Part shown: positions 1 through 7,609 of the stretch, piece after piece
Numbering within the stretch: position 1 is the stretch's first letter
Layout of the letters: each line of letters begins with the position of its first letter
Assembly: GCA_023399635.1 (NCBI GenBank)
Contig: JAEWOP010000219.1
Location: 1 to 22,110, forward strand
Reading direction: 5' to 3'
DNA: 22,110 nucleotides
From: Pseudomonadota bacterium
Lineage (GTDB): Bacteria > Pseudomonadota > Alphaproteobacteria > Rhizobiales > Rhizobiaceae
The notes under the pieces: model-generated
The model's input: only the letters and a program-made list of their open reading frames with translations
Database searches by the model: none
Told to the model about the DNA's origin: nothing
Made by a program: the position numbers and the translations under genes

Positions 1-259
1 TATCGTCGATTGCGAAGCGGACTTTGGCAAAGCCATATTTCAGAAAATCTCGATATTGAAGCTCGATCCGATTGCCCTGATGTGCGGTCACTAGCAAACC
101 AAGTACGATGTCGCCCGCCTTTGCCGCAGCTAGTTCCTTATTGATATAGTCGATGGCTAACTTACCCAGTTCACCAACGAGGTTCTCAATCTCTCGTGCG
201 AGCTTGGCGAGCAGTTCGTTGATTGCCTTCTGTGCCAGGGATCGATACGAGGCAACCAC
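1..259 (-). CDS. Partial unknown protein, N-terminal about 86 residues, runs off left edge
   Basis: Reading the minus strand leftward gives an open frame from a GTG at 259-257 to the window edge. It starts MVASYRSLAQKAINELLA and ends near RFAIDD. GGAG lies seven bases before the GTG, a good ribosome-binding site, and an in-frame TAG at 301-299 closes the frame upstream. The first 50 residues are rich in Ala, Leu, Glu and Lys and look like an amphipathic helix or coiled coil. A more mixed segment (GDIVLGLLVTAHQGNRIE) follows. I do not recognise a family and the C-terminus is missing, so no function is proposed. Codon composition and the SD-GTG pair make a real gene more likely than a chance frame. 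Confidence 0.55.
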   Translation of the reverse strand, partial: MVASYRSLAQKAINELLAKLAREIENLVGELGKLAIDYINKELAAAKAGDIVLGLLVTAHQGNRIELQYRDFLKYGFAKVRFAIDD

Positions 260-606
260 GAGCGGGCTCCGAAGAAAGTTAGAAGAGCTATGGTAAAACT
301 ACACGCGACGGTGTATCTCTTATACAGCAACTATTTAGTGCAAAAGGCAATGGGGATCCTATAAGACTCTAAAAAAACCTACATAATATCGAGATTTCCG
401 CCCTAGTTAGAAACATTAGCTAGATACTCAGGGGGACACACCACAAGATCACCTTTTGGACTTCCTGTTAGTGAACTGTAGAAGTTACATGGGCGTTATA
501 GGGAACGATTCCAGCTTCAACTGGCAATCACTTGTGGTAATAGCTTTGGCTCATATTTTTTCTGTTTTTATAAACAACATGGAAGCAATAAACTTTGGGG
601 GAATCG
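260..606. other. AT-rich intergenic region between divergent genes
   Basis: This stretch of about 350 bases lies between the leftward partial gene and the rightward BP74-like gene. It is visibly richer in A and T than the flanking coding DNA, with short A and T runs around 370 and 555. No convincing protein is seen; the 64-codon frame at 456-650 has poor composition and overlaps the next gene out of frame. The region probably holds the promoters for both flanking genes. Confidence 0.5.
532..559 (+). promoter_or_regulatory. Weak sigma-70-like promoter candidate for the BP74-like gene
   Basis: TTGTGG (532-537) and TATTTT (554-559) are separated by 16 bases, roughly 50 bases upstream of the ATG at 607. 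Both boxes are imperfect and lie in AT-rich DNA, where chance matches are frequent, so this is only a suggestion. Confidence 0.2.
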
Positions 607-999
607 ATGTCGGAAACAGCTTACTTCGCATTTTGGCAAGCTTCCCCTAAAGGACAGATCAACACTTTTATCTTCAAGCTAACGGATAGTGAGAAAATTC
701 TTGAGGCACGCCAGATCCTGGCGGATACATCTATGATCAAGCGGCACGTGCATGGTACAGTTCGCCAGTCGCGGATGCCTTACAATCCAAACTGGTCCTT
801 TCATCTAGACCCCGCCACGATCGGATTTTTCGAGATGCAGATTGAGGTTTGCGATGCCAACACGACCTACGTGGAGGAACATCTCGACGAAGTCGGCGGC
901 AGCTTCCTGCCTCGCTCCTTTTGGTGCCCGTGGTCTTCCACTTTGGCGGCAGAAGTTTCGCATTTGATTGATCCAGACACGGAAGAATTGAGGATCTGA
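607..999 (+). CDS. BP74 N-terminal-domain-like small protein (130 aa)
   Basis: The ATG at 607 is chosen because GGGGGA lies just upstream (597-602); a TTG at 595 would place the start inside that site. The protein begins SETAYFAFWQASPKGQI and contains FKLTDSEKILEARQIL, then PYNPNWSFHLDP, FFEMQIEVCDA, VEEHLDEVGGSFLP and WCPWSS. This series matches, from memory, the compact domain named after the Dictyostelium calmodulin-binding protein BP74, which also occurs as a single-domain bacterial protein. There is no signal peptide or membrane segment in the predicted product. The biochemical role of bacterial members is not known to me. It stands alone, with about 180 bases before the next gene, and looks like an accessory gene of the island rather than part of a restriction operon. 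Confidence 0.75.
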   Translation: MSETAYFAFWQASPKGQINTFIFKLTDSEKILEARQILADTSMIKRHVHGTVRQSRMPYNPNWSFHLDPATIGFFEMQIEVCDANTTYVEEHLDEVGGSFLPRSFWCPWSSTLAAEVSHLIDPDTEELRI

Positions 1000-1036
1000 A
1001 AGTGGAGGACTTCGGGCAGCTATAGCTGACGACGCA

Positions 1037-1057
1037 AACGGCTGCCTGGCCGCTTTT
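1037..1057 (+). terminator. Weak intrinsic terminator candidate after the BP74-like gene
   Basis: CGGC (1039-1042) can pair with GCCG (1049-1052) around a six-base loop, followed by CTTTT, 40 bases after the stop of the upstream gene. The stem is short and the T-run is only four bases, so it would be inefficient. Confidence 0.25.
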
Positions 1058-1177
1058 CCCCGCTTGTATATGGTAGCTATCTTGCTGATGATCGTACGAG
1101 TTTCTGCATTTAGGCTATCGCTCGCTAGATTTTTACGAGATTCTTGGCGCCGCGATGTGTGAGCGACAGGTCCGGGT

Positions 1178-3151
1178 ATGGTAGCGGACAAAGGTAGCAT
1201 GGTTAAAGTTAGCGCACCCTCCGAACTCAACATCCTTTGCGGAGTAATCGCCAATCTCATCCCAGAGCACTTAGAGACGGGACTAGGGCGTCAGATCAAC
1301 ATTAACGCAACCTCTAGTCCGAGCGCCAACGAACTGGAAGCGGCAACGTCCGCGTTGGCAGACAAGGCGGCGGACTCATATGTCAACGCTGAGGTCGTGT
1401 TGAAATTGCTTGATGCAATTGAGGCACTCGGGCGGACCGGTATTCCGGTCGACACGCTCCGCAGCCGAGTGACGGCCCATGTTGAACGACGTTGGCCATA
1501 CTTCGTCGAGTCGCTTGTCACTTGGGCATTCGAGACTTACCAACCCTCATTTGTTTTCAGCACGTTTCCCAGGCTCCGGTCCGAAGCTGCTCTCTTCACC
1601 CGTCTCGCGGCCTCCATTGCCACTCGGCAGTACTACTTATTTCAACTCGACAAGGTCCTCGACGAACTCGCACCGAACGCAATTTCCGTAGCACGAACTC
1701 TTGTTGCGGCGCTTGTTGAACGTGGCAACCGTGACAGGGATGACCCTGCTCTGGCGACGTCTCTGTTTTGCACTCTCGGTCGCGGCATGGGTTGGACCGC
1801 TTGGGTGTCGTTGCAAGCGATCTTGCATGTTCGTCCGGACTATGCGGGTCTGCATGCCACGTTTGAACGAGCGGGCGATCGTTCAAACGGATCTCAGAAG
1901 ACTGTCGACCGTCGTCTCGAGATGGCGCAAGCAATCGAAGCACAGACCAAGGTCCGGGAGGTGGCCGGTTTGGCTCTTGAACTCGTTGGCCAAAGTGTAG
2001 GATGGCACGATCATGGTCTCCTAAGCCGTTCAGCGGAAACTCGAGCGGCATTTGTGGACAATCTCCATGCGACGATCGGGGAAGATCCGCAACTCCGGCA
2101 AGCGGTCATCGAAGCTTTGCTGTGGTCTGGTGATGGTCGAGCAGCCGATCTCGCCCAGTTCGCTGCTGTCGCCCTTGCACGGCTCGAAGATCGCGCTGCC
2201 CTTCTCGAACTCGAGCAGCATCCTGTCCGTCTCGTCCGGTACGCGGCCCGGGCGATAAGAGCCGCGAAATTTGGCGAGCAACTCGGGATAGGCGCTCTTC
2301 CCGCCAACGGGAGCCTCATACAAGCTCTGGTCACGCTGGACGGTGGTGTCGCCTCTACCGACGAGCCTGCACGTACTTGGCTCGGAGATCGCGCCGTGGA
2401 GCGTCTGATCGAGCAGACGATCGCACGCGTGGAAGCGAAGGTTGCTCGAGAATATACAAATCACGGCGACGAGGGTGAGGATCGACTGCTTTCCTCAATG
2501 TTCCGCGAGCTTGCGATCCGCTTCGCTGACCTTGATCACGCGCTTGAGGCTTTGGCTCGCGCTGCCGCCGCACCGCATCGCGCTTCGGTCACCATGGAAT
2601 ACCGCAACGTTGACCGCGCCGAAGAGGGTGCAAAAGGCATCAAGAAGGCGAAAAGCTTCTCAGCCGATTTGTGCCTGATCGTCGATCCTCTAATCGACGG
2701 CACCTCGCTCGGCCGGCGCGTCACGCTCATTCAAGCCAAACGCCTCTACCGAAACAAGAAGGCCCGTAAGCAGCCCGCTTGGTCTGACTCGTTCAAGATC
2801 GACCGCGACCAGCGTGTTCACCTGCAAGAGCAGACGCAGGCAAGTGTGTATTTCTTCCACGGGCCACCGGCTGGCGGTCGCGGCGTTCCGGTGGTCCCCA
2901 CCCAACTAGTCGCCGATCTGTCAGAACACAAAGGATCGGGGACAACTCTCTCTCGAGATGTGGTCGCGGTAGCATCCCGCTCGCTTGCAGACTGGCTTAC
3001 CTACGACGCGCTCGCACTCCGCGTTGGCGATCCCTATGCGGAACTCGTCAAGCGAGCGGGAGGCACGCCCGGTTCACTGCCTCGCCCGCTGCTCGGGGTG
3101 CCGGCGATCGAGATCCAGGTCGAATTGAGATCGCGCAGCGAACTCCGCTGA
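1178..3151 (+). CDS. Large helical protein with probable C-terminal PD-(D/E)XK (Mrr-like) nuclease domain (657 aa)
   Basis: I do not recognise a named family. Residues about 50-400 are almost all predicted helix, with HEAT-like stretches such as HPVRLVRYAARAIRAAKFG. The C-terminal part (about 470-600) contains E474 in MEYRNVD, D497 in SADLCLIVDP and Q519-A-K521 in VTLIQAKRLYR. This D-(about 20)-QxK pattern, ending on a hydrophobic strand, is the active-site layout of Mrr-type PD-(D/E)XK nucleases, where Gln can replace Glu. The basic stretch after it (RNKKARKQ) would suit DNA contact. Start choice is uncertain: the ATG at 1178 follows AGGTCCGGGT, while an in-frame ATG at 1199 follows AAAGGTAGC. 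The next gene begins 39 bases downstream on the same strand, so the two are probably co-transcribed. I infer a DNA-acting defence protein; the nuclease call rests on motif spacing only. Confidence 0.7.
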   Translation: MVADKGSMVKVSAPSELNILCGVIANLIPEHLETGLGRQININATSSPSANELEAATSALADKAADSYVNAEVVLKLLDAIEALGRTGIPVDTLRSRVTAHVERRWPYFVESLVTWAFETYQPSFVFSTFPRLRSEAALFTRLAASIATRQYYLFQLDKVLDELAPNAISVARTLVAALVERGNRDRDDPALATSLFCTLGRGMGWTAWVSLQAILHVRPDYAGLHATFERAGDRSNGSQKTVDRRLEMAQAIEAQTKVREVAGLALELVGQSVGWHDHGLLSRSAETRAAFVDNLHATIGEDPQLRQAVIEALLWSGDGRAADLAQFAAVALARLEDRAALLELEQHPVRLVRYAARAIRAAKFGEQLGIGALPANGSLIQALVTLDGGVASTDEPARTWLGDRAVERLIEQTIARVEAKVAREYTNHGDEGEDRLLSSMFRELAIRFADLDHALEALARAAAAPHRASVTMEYRNVDRAEEGAKGIKKAKSFSADLCLIVDPLIDGTSLGRRVTLIQAKRLYRNKKARKQPAWSDSFKIDRDQRVHLQEQTQASVYFFHGPPAGGRGVPVVPTQLVADLSEHKGSGTTLSRDVVAVASRSLADWLTYDALALRVGDPYAELVKRAGGTPGSLPRPLLGVPAIEIQVELRSRSELR

Positions 3152-3190
3152 CATGAAAGATCGCCTACTTTTCAAGAAGTGAGATTATAG

Positions 3191-4369
3191 ATGTCCACGC
3201 GATATGGTAACTGGACCGATATTCTCGTTTTACCAGAAGATCTGATTGCATTCGCATGGTCAGCGCCAATGCGCGATCTCGCCGGAAAGCTTGATATTTC
3301 GGATGTTGGGCTGCGGAAGCAGTTGTCCAATTACGGCGTTCCTTTGCCGCCACAAGGCTACTGGAACAAAGTACATGCAGGAAAGCCACTACCAGCTCGC
3401 CCAAGTGTTTCTCCCCGGCGCCCTGGTGAGGTCGGGCGAGTGAAGGTGGATTCCCGTTATGCGAAGGTCCTCCCAATTGCCGAAGCTATGCCGTCTGCGG
3501 GTCCATTTGCCTCAACGACTGTTCCGGAAAATCTGGGAGACCTCCTCACCCAAGAATTGAAGGCTATCGGACGCGTTGTGGTCTCGAAAACCATCGGCGT
3601 TCCTCACAAGGGGCTCGCGCAACTCCTGAAACAGGAAGCGCGCAGACAGGAGAAGTTTTTAAGGAGCAACTGGGACTCGGACCGCCCCTTGTTTGAGTCG
3701 CCATTATCGAAACGTTGTCTGCGGATATTGAATAGCTTGTTTTTAGTCCTCAGCAAGCGTGGTCACGATGGCGATGCATATGAACATCGCGAGGAACTCC
3801 ATGCCCGAGCCATCGTCGGCCACACCTATCTTGGGCTGGAGCTGGCTATCGCTGGCAAGTATAAGAAAGTGCGCAGGAATGGGTATGAAAGACCTTCTCC
3901 CGATCTCCCGACGTCGACACCCTTAATGCTTAACCTCTCCCCGGACTTTGATGGCCGAACGTCGAAATGCTGGCAGGATGATGCAGACAGTCGACTTGAG
4001 GACAAGATTCCAATCATTGCAGCGGAACTCATCGTGGCGGGCGAGGAAAAATTTAGAAAGAGCCTGAAAGAAGCTGAAGAGCGGGCAGAGCAGGCCCGCC
4101 AGGAAAAACGGAGGCAGCGCCGCAAACAGATCCAAGAGTTGAACCAACGGCGGCTAGACAACCTAAAAATATCGGGCGACCTGCTGCGCCAGGCACAAGA
4201 TATCCGCGCGCTCGTGGAGCGTGTGCGTATGGCAATCACAGAAGGCTCCGCTGAGATTGACGAGGCAAGGCTGACAGCCTGGGAGCAATGGGCGCTCGGA
4301 GAAGCGGACAGGATCGACCCGATCAGGTCTGGCCAGTTCCTGAGTCATTTGGATGAACCATCCGCTTAG
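3191..4369 (+). CDS. Conserved hypothetical protein with HTH-like N-terminus and coiled-coil C-terminus (392 aa)
   Basis: The N-terminus (LALPEDLIAFAWS-type segment, then MRDLAGKLDISDVGLRKQLS, YGVPLPPQGYWNKVHAGK) reads like a helix-turn-helix in which 'LAGKLDISDVGLRKQL' would form the two helices. I recall the same opening in many uncharacterised proteobacterial proteins. The middle part is of mixed structure. Residues about 285-345 form a strongly charged coiled coil (EEKFRKSLKEAEERAEQARQ, then EKRRQRRKQIQELNQRR). No catalytic motif is visible. The ATG at 3191 follows a weak purine-rich site (GAAGTGAG). It lies 39 bases after the putative nuclease gene in the same direction. A DNA-binding partner or regulator for that protein is possible, but this is inference from position only. 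Confidence 0.75.
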   Translation: MSTRYGNWTDILVLPEDLIAFAWSAPMRDLAGKLDISDVGLRKQLSNYGVPLPPQGYWNKVHAGKPLPARPSVSPRRPGEVGRVKVDSRYAKVLPIAEAMPSAGPFASTTVPENLGDLLTQELKAIGRVVVSKTIGVPHKGLAQLLKQEARRQEKFLRSNWDSDRPLFESPLSKRCLRILNSLFLVLSKRGHDGDAYEHREELHARAIVGHTYLGLELAIAGKYKKVRRNGYERPSPDLPTSTPLMLNLSPDFDGRTSKCWQDDADSRLEDKIPIIAAELIVAGEEKFRKSLKEAEERAEQARQEKRRQRRKQIQELNQRRLDNLKISGDLLRQAQDIRALVERVRMAITEGSAEIDEARLTAWEQWALGEADRIDPIRSGQFLSHLDEPSA

Positions 4370-4724
4370 ATTGTGGTCCAATTCACATAAGGCATCGGCA
4401 AGCCGCACTGTTGCAGGAAGTAGCGGATGTGTTTCGGCGCCTGCTATTTGTCGGTAGAGGGCCGGTGCAGCGGCGCGGCTCCGCACACTGATTGCCGCAT
4501 CGAGCTTGTTCCCAATGGCGAGGAATTGGCGATCGTGCTGCGTGGCGACTTTGCCGCCATCCTGACCTTCGCTTCGGGCAAAAAGAACCCGAAGTTCTTG
4601 AAGGAGAATAAATCCTCGAAGAGCTGATTGGCCAGGCTGCCGTTTCTGGATCCCTGCGATTGGTAGAGCCGAACATACCAAAGCTCGCGGCATAAATGTC
4701 ATTGGTCGTCGATGAGACGGCCAA
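4370..4724. other. Gene-free junction holding only the recombinase remnant
   Basis: Between the coiled-coil gene (+) and the small unknown gene (-) no intact gene is seen. The minus-strand frames at 4163-4702 and 4383-4724 have unstructured, shadow-like composition, and one overlaps the end of the preceding gene. The region contains the serine-recombinase relic and no clear terminator hairpin. Confidence 0.5.
4427..4694 (+). pseudogene. Decayed C-terminal remnant of a serine-family site-specific recombinase
   Basis: In one frame the segment reads CSGAAPHTDCRIELVPNGEE, LAIVLRGDFAAILTFASG and KKNPKFL. I recall this string from C-terminal tails of large serine recombinases in alphaproteobacteria. 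The frame stops at 4627. The adjacent frame then continues with ILEELIGQAAVSGSLRLVEP to a TAA near 4694, as expected after a frameshift. The catalytic N-terminal domain with its serine is absent, and nothing recombinase-like precedes 4427. It is therefore a relic, probably left by a departed or rearranged element, and it sits exactly between two unrelated gene groups. Family assignment is from memory of the motif; no alignment was possible. Confidence 0.5.
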
Positions 4725-5252
4725 TCACATCATCTGCATCTCGCTGCTGGTCTGCAGCCACCAGAAATCAATCACCCGGCTGAGCAGTTCAATTGCATCC
4801 GTTTCTCCGCTGCCGTCGACGACGGTTGCCTGAGCCACAAGCTGCCTGCCGCGTTTTGTAGAATCTTGAGGTGCACCCAACTTGGTGTGAACCGGTGATC
4901 CACACGCCACATGCTTTGAGCCGTTGCATATGGCTTGGCAGATCGCCATTTCCGGGCATCGTTGAACGATCCATTTGACGAAATCATCCTTTGTTACTCG
5001 GCGACCCTCGACGCCGAGCAGTTTTGCCAGCTCGACACGATCCATGTCTTTCTCAGTTAGCCCAGCCCAGAACCAATCTGTCAGGTGCCAAGCCGTGATC
5101 GCACAGTTGATGACCGCATCGCGGCGATCATCGGAGCTGGTGGCATTGCGGACCCGTTCAAGCTCTCGCCATGTTTTAGCGAGCATGGATTGCTCCGTGT
5201 TTATACCGAAGCTGTAGGTTGCCGATAGAAGCGTAGTTACTCGTGCTGACAT
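4725..5252 (-). CDS. Hypothetical protein, possibly HEPN-like helical fold (175 aa)
   Basis: The ATG at 5252 gives a mostly helical protein beginning MSARVTTLLSATYSFG. It contains AVINCAITAWHLTDWFWAG and, later, AICQAICNGSKHVACG. The pairing of an 'AWHL-DW' helix with a later 'CNGSKH' helix is one I associate with small accessory proteins of phage-defence regions. It is reminiscent of HEPN-type folds, but the canonical R-x4-H is not present (CNGSKH has no Arg at the expected place). No signal peptide or membrane segment is predicted. It is transcribed away from mcrB, with 173 bases between the two starts that must contain both promoters. Function is unknown. Confidence 0.65.
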   Translation of the reverse strand: MSARVTTLLSATYSFGINTEQSMLAKTWRELERVRNATSSDDRRDAVINCAITAWHLTDWFWAGLTEKDMDRVELAKLLGVEGRRVTKDDFVKWIVQRCPEMAICQAICNGSKHVACGSPVHTKLGAPQDSTKRGRQLVAQATVVDGSGETDAIELLSRVIDFWWLQTSSEMQMM

Positions 5253-5425
5253 CGGAACGCTCTGTTTTAGTGGTCTTTGTCGCGGTTAATCACAAAAGTT
5301 TCAGCAGTCGCCAACATTTCAACAACACTAGTAACCGGACCATTCTCGCCATTTGGTCGCGCATGACGGTATATTCGGATCAAAGATCATGCTGTCCGAT
5401 TCGGCCGCTGTGAAAGAAACTACCG
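5253..5425. promoter_or_regulatory. Divergent promoter region between the small unknown gene and mcrB
   Basis: Both flanking genes start at the edges of this 173-base gap and point outward, so it must carry two promoters. A TATATT (5370-5375) could be a -10 element for mcrB, but no good -35 sits 16-18 bases before it. mcrB has only a weak purine-rich site (GAAAGAAACT) before its ATG. Confidence 0.35.
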
Positions 5426-7609
5426 ATGCTTGATTCCGAGAAGACATACAAGACCTTACTTGCGGCCGCAAAAGAACAAAGCCTTCTAACCTTCGACGAC
5501 TTGGCAATTGCGAACGATGTCGATCGGAAAACAGCGCGCGCCCAACTGCGAAAACATCTCGGCAAATTGTCGAAGATTGGCCATGGGTTGGGCTGGCCGC
5601 TTCTGTCGGCAATCGTCGTGGAGGAAAAAGATCGACAATCCGGAAATCTGGTAGGGAGTGCCCTCAACGAATTTCTCGCAGTGGCCAAATCCACCGGAGC
5701 CGAGGTTGGTGACTCCTCCAATTTTCTCGCAAGAGAGCGCGAGAAGGTCTTTCATTGGGCTTCGACCGCTCCTGAGGAACCAGATCTGGAAAATTCAGCT
5801 GGACCACGCTTCGTCGAGTACTTCGGGCCGGTGTTAGAGGCACTGCGAAATCTCGGCGGCTCAGGCACGCCGGAGCGAGTCAGCGCGTGGATCAAGGCGA
5901 ACATCGAGATTCCCCCGAACGAGTTGGATGCTAAAACCAAAGGCGGAAATCCCCAAGTCCAGGACAAGATCAACTGGGCTCGTTTCTACCTAGTGAAGGC
6001 AGGGCTCATCGGCTCGTCCAAGCGGGGGCTTTGGTCGCTTACCGAAGAAGGAAGAGAGACGGTCCTTTCGCGCGATCAGGCGCTCGCTCTCTTTCGAGAA
6101 ATCAAGCGCCAGTTCCAAATTGCTCAAGAGGAAGAGGATTCGACGCCGGACGAAGCCTCACCTGATTTGTTCGATGATCCCAAGCGCCGATTCTGGTTCG
6201 TCGGGGCGTCATGGGACAGTGGAGGCGACCAGACCGATCGGTTTATACGTGAAGGCATCTGGGAGAACGGATACGAGGACCGGTACCTCGAAGACGTCCA
6301 GCGGATGCGCGAGGGCGACTGCATCGCCATTAAATCGACGTTCACCCGAAAGCTCGCCTTGCCTTTCGAGACGAAAGGGAACTCCGTCTCTTGCATGCGC
6401 ATCAAGGCTATCGGCGTCGTGACCGCGAACGTCGGCGATGGACGTTCCGTAAAGGTCGAGTGGCAGAAACTTGCACCTCCCAGGGACTGGTTCTTCTATA
6501 CCTACCGGACCACGATCCTCGAAGCGGATCGCGACGACGACCTGGCTCGCCGCCTGATACGCTTCACATTTTCGGGGGAGCCGCAAGATTATCGATACTG
6601 GATTAGCGAAGTGCCTTACTTCGCGAAGAAATATGGCGAGCCAGCCAGGGTCGGTCCAACCGAAGAGATGTTCGAAGAGGAGCCGGAGACCGAACAGGAG
6701 GCGGCCAATCCATCCTATACGACCGAAAGTATCGCGGACGACGGTTGCTTCTTGCCGATGGCCTTCATCGACCAGCTCGTCGAGCGCCTGAAATCGAAGA
6801 AGAACGTCGTGATCCAAGGACCTCCGGGCACGGGAAAGACGTGGCTTGCCAAACGACTTGCCTATGCACTCATAGGATCGAAGGATCCGAAGCTGACCAG
6901 GCAGCGCCTGAGGATCATCCAGTTCCATCCCTCTTATTCGTATGAGGACTTCATATGCGGATGGCGACCGAGTGGAAACGGCACTCTCGCCCTCCTGAAT
7001 GGTGTCTTCCTTCAGATCGTCGAAGCTGCGAAGGCGCAGCCCGATCGCCCGTTCGTTCTGGTGATCGAGGAGATCAACCGTGGCAACCCGGCCCAGATCT
7101 TCGGCGAAGTGCTGACGCTCTTGGAAGTTTCCAAACGCAATCGTGACGATGCTATGGAACTCGCCTATCACACAGAGAAGCACGAGCGCGTCTATGTCCC
7201 GAAGAATGTTCACGTCATCGGCACGATGAATATCGCCGACCGCTCTCTCGCACTCGTGGACCTTGCCCTACGAAGGCGTTTCGCCTTCGTCGATCTGGAG
7301 CCGCAACTCAATGATCTTTGGAGCCGATGGTGCGTGGACCGCTGTGGTTTCCCGGTCGAGGTGGTCGACCTTATGCGGAAGAAACTCGCCGCCCTGAACG
7401 ATGAGATCGAAGGCGATCGCAGCCTCGGACCGCAATTTCGGATCGGTCACAGCTACATCACGCCCACGGTGGATTCCCCGGTAACCGATCCCGCTGCCTG
7501 GTTCAGGGATGTGGTGAGGACCGAGATCGTCCCGCTCTTGGAGGAATACTGGTTCGATGCGCCCGAGAAGGCCGCCGCGGCCGCTCGCAACCTGCTGGCC
7601 GGGCTATGA
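5426..7609 (+). CDS. mcrB: McrB-type AAA+ GTPase of a type IV restriction system with EVE-like specificity domain (727 aa)
   Basis: McrB recognises modified DNA and uses GTP hydrolysis to translocate and activate McrC. Residues 1-115 form a winged-helix-like module (LTFDDLAIANDVDRKTARAQ, HGLGWPLLSAIVV) also seen fused to other restriction proteins. About 130-215 resembles Mrr_N (VLEALRNLGG, RVSAWIKANI, GLWSLTEEGRE). About 250-390 resembles an EVE/PUA-like base-reading domain (FWFVGASWDSGGDQTDRFI, GIWENGYEDRYLEDV, GDCIAIKSTFTRK, IGVVTANVGDGR). The AAA+ part has Walker A GPPGTGKT (465-472), HPSYSYEDFICG, Walker B VIEEINRGN (E548, E549) and the McrB signature MNIADRSLALVD (601-612), followed by LRRRFAF. 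It is longer than E. coli McrB (about 460 aa) because of the added N-terminal domains. Its stop overlaps the mcrC start (ATGA), so the two are translationally coupled. Which modified base it reads cannot be told from sequence alone. Confidence 0.93.
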   Translation: MLDSEKTYKTLLAAAKEQSLLTFDDLAIANDVDRKTARAQLRKHLGKLSKIGHGLGWPLLSAIVVEEKDRQSGNLVGSALNEFLAVAKSTGAEVGDSSNFLAREREKVFHWASTAPEEPDLENSAGPRFVEYFGPVLEALRNLGGSGTPERVSAWIKANIEIPPNELDAKTKGGNPQVQDKINWARFYLVKAGLIGSSKRGLWSLTEEGRETVLSRDQALALFREIKRQFQIAQEEEDSTPDEASPDLFDDPKRRFWFVGASWDSGGDQTDRFIREGIWENGYEDRYLEDVQRMREGDCIAIKSTFTRKLALPFETKGNSVSCMRIKAIGVVTANVGDGRSVKVEWQKLAPPRDWFFYTYRTTILEADRDDDLARRLIRFTFSGEPQDYRYWISEVPYFAKKYGEPARVGPTEEMFEEEPETEQEAANPSYTTESIADDGCFLPMAFIDQLVERLKSKKNVVIQGPPGTGKTWLAKRLAYALIGSKDPKLTRQRLRIIQFHPSYSYEDFICGWRPSGNGTLALLNGVFLQIVEAAKAQPDRPFVLVIEEINRGNPAQIFGEVLTLLEVSKRNRDDAMELAYHTEKHERVYVPKNVHVIGTMNIADRSLALVDLALRRRFAFVDLEPQLNDLWSRWCVDRCGFPVEVVDLMRKKLAALNDEIEGDRSLGPQFRIGHSYITPTVDSPVTDPAAWFRDVVRTEIVPLLEEYWFDAPEKAAAAARNLLAGL

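Noticed and set aside
456..650. 64-codon plus-strand frame before the BP74-like gene
   Set aside because: It runs out of frame into a gene with a strong ribosome-binding site and lies in AT-rich intergenic DNA; no ribosome-binding site of its own.
4163..4702. 179-codon minus-strand frame across the end of the coiled-coil gene
   Set aside because: It overlaps a real gene and the recombinase remnant, and its sequence lacks coherent hydrophobic patterning.
6209..7213. 334-codon open frame on the minus strand
   Set aside because: It lies entirely inside mcrB, opposite the McrB motifs, and its composition is that of a shadow frame with no recognisable domain.
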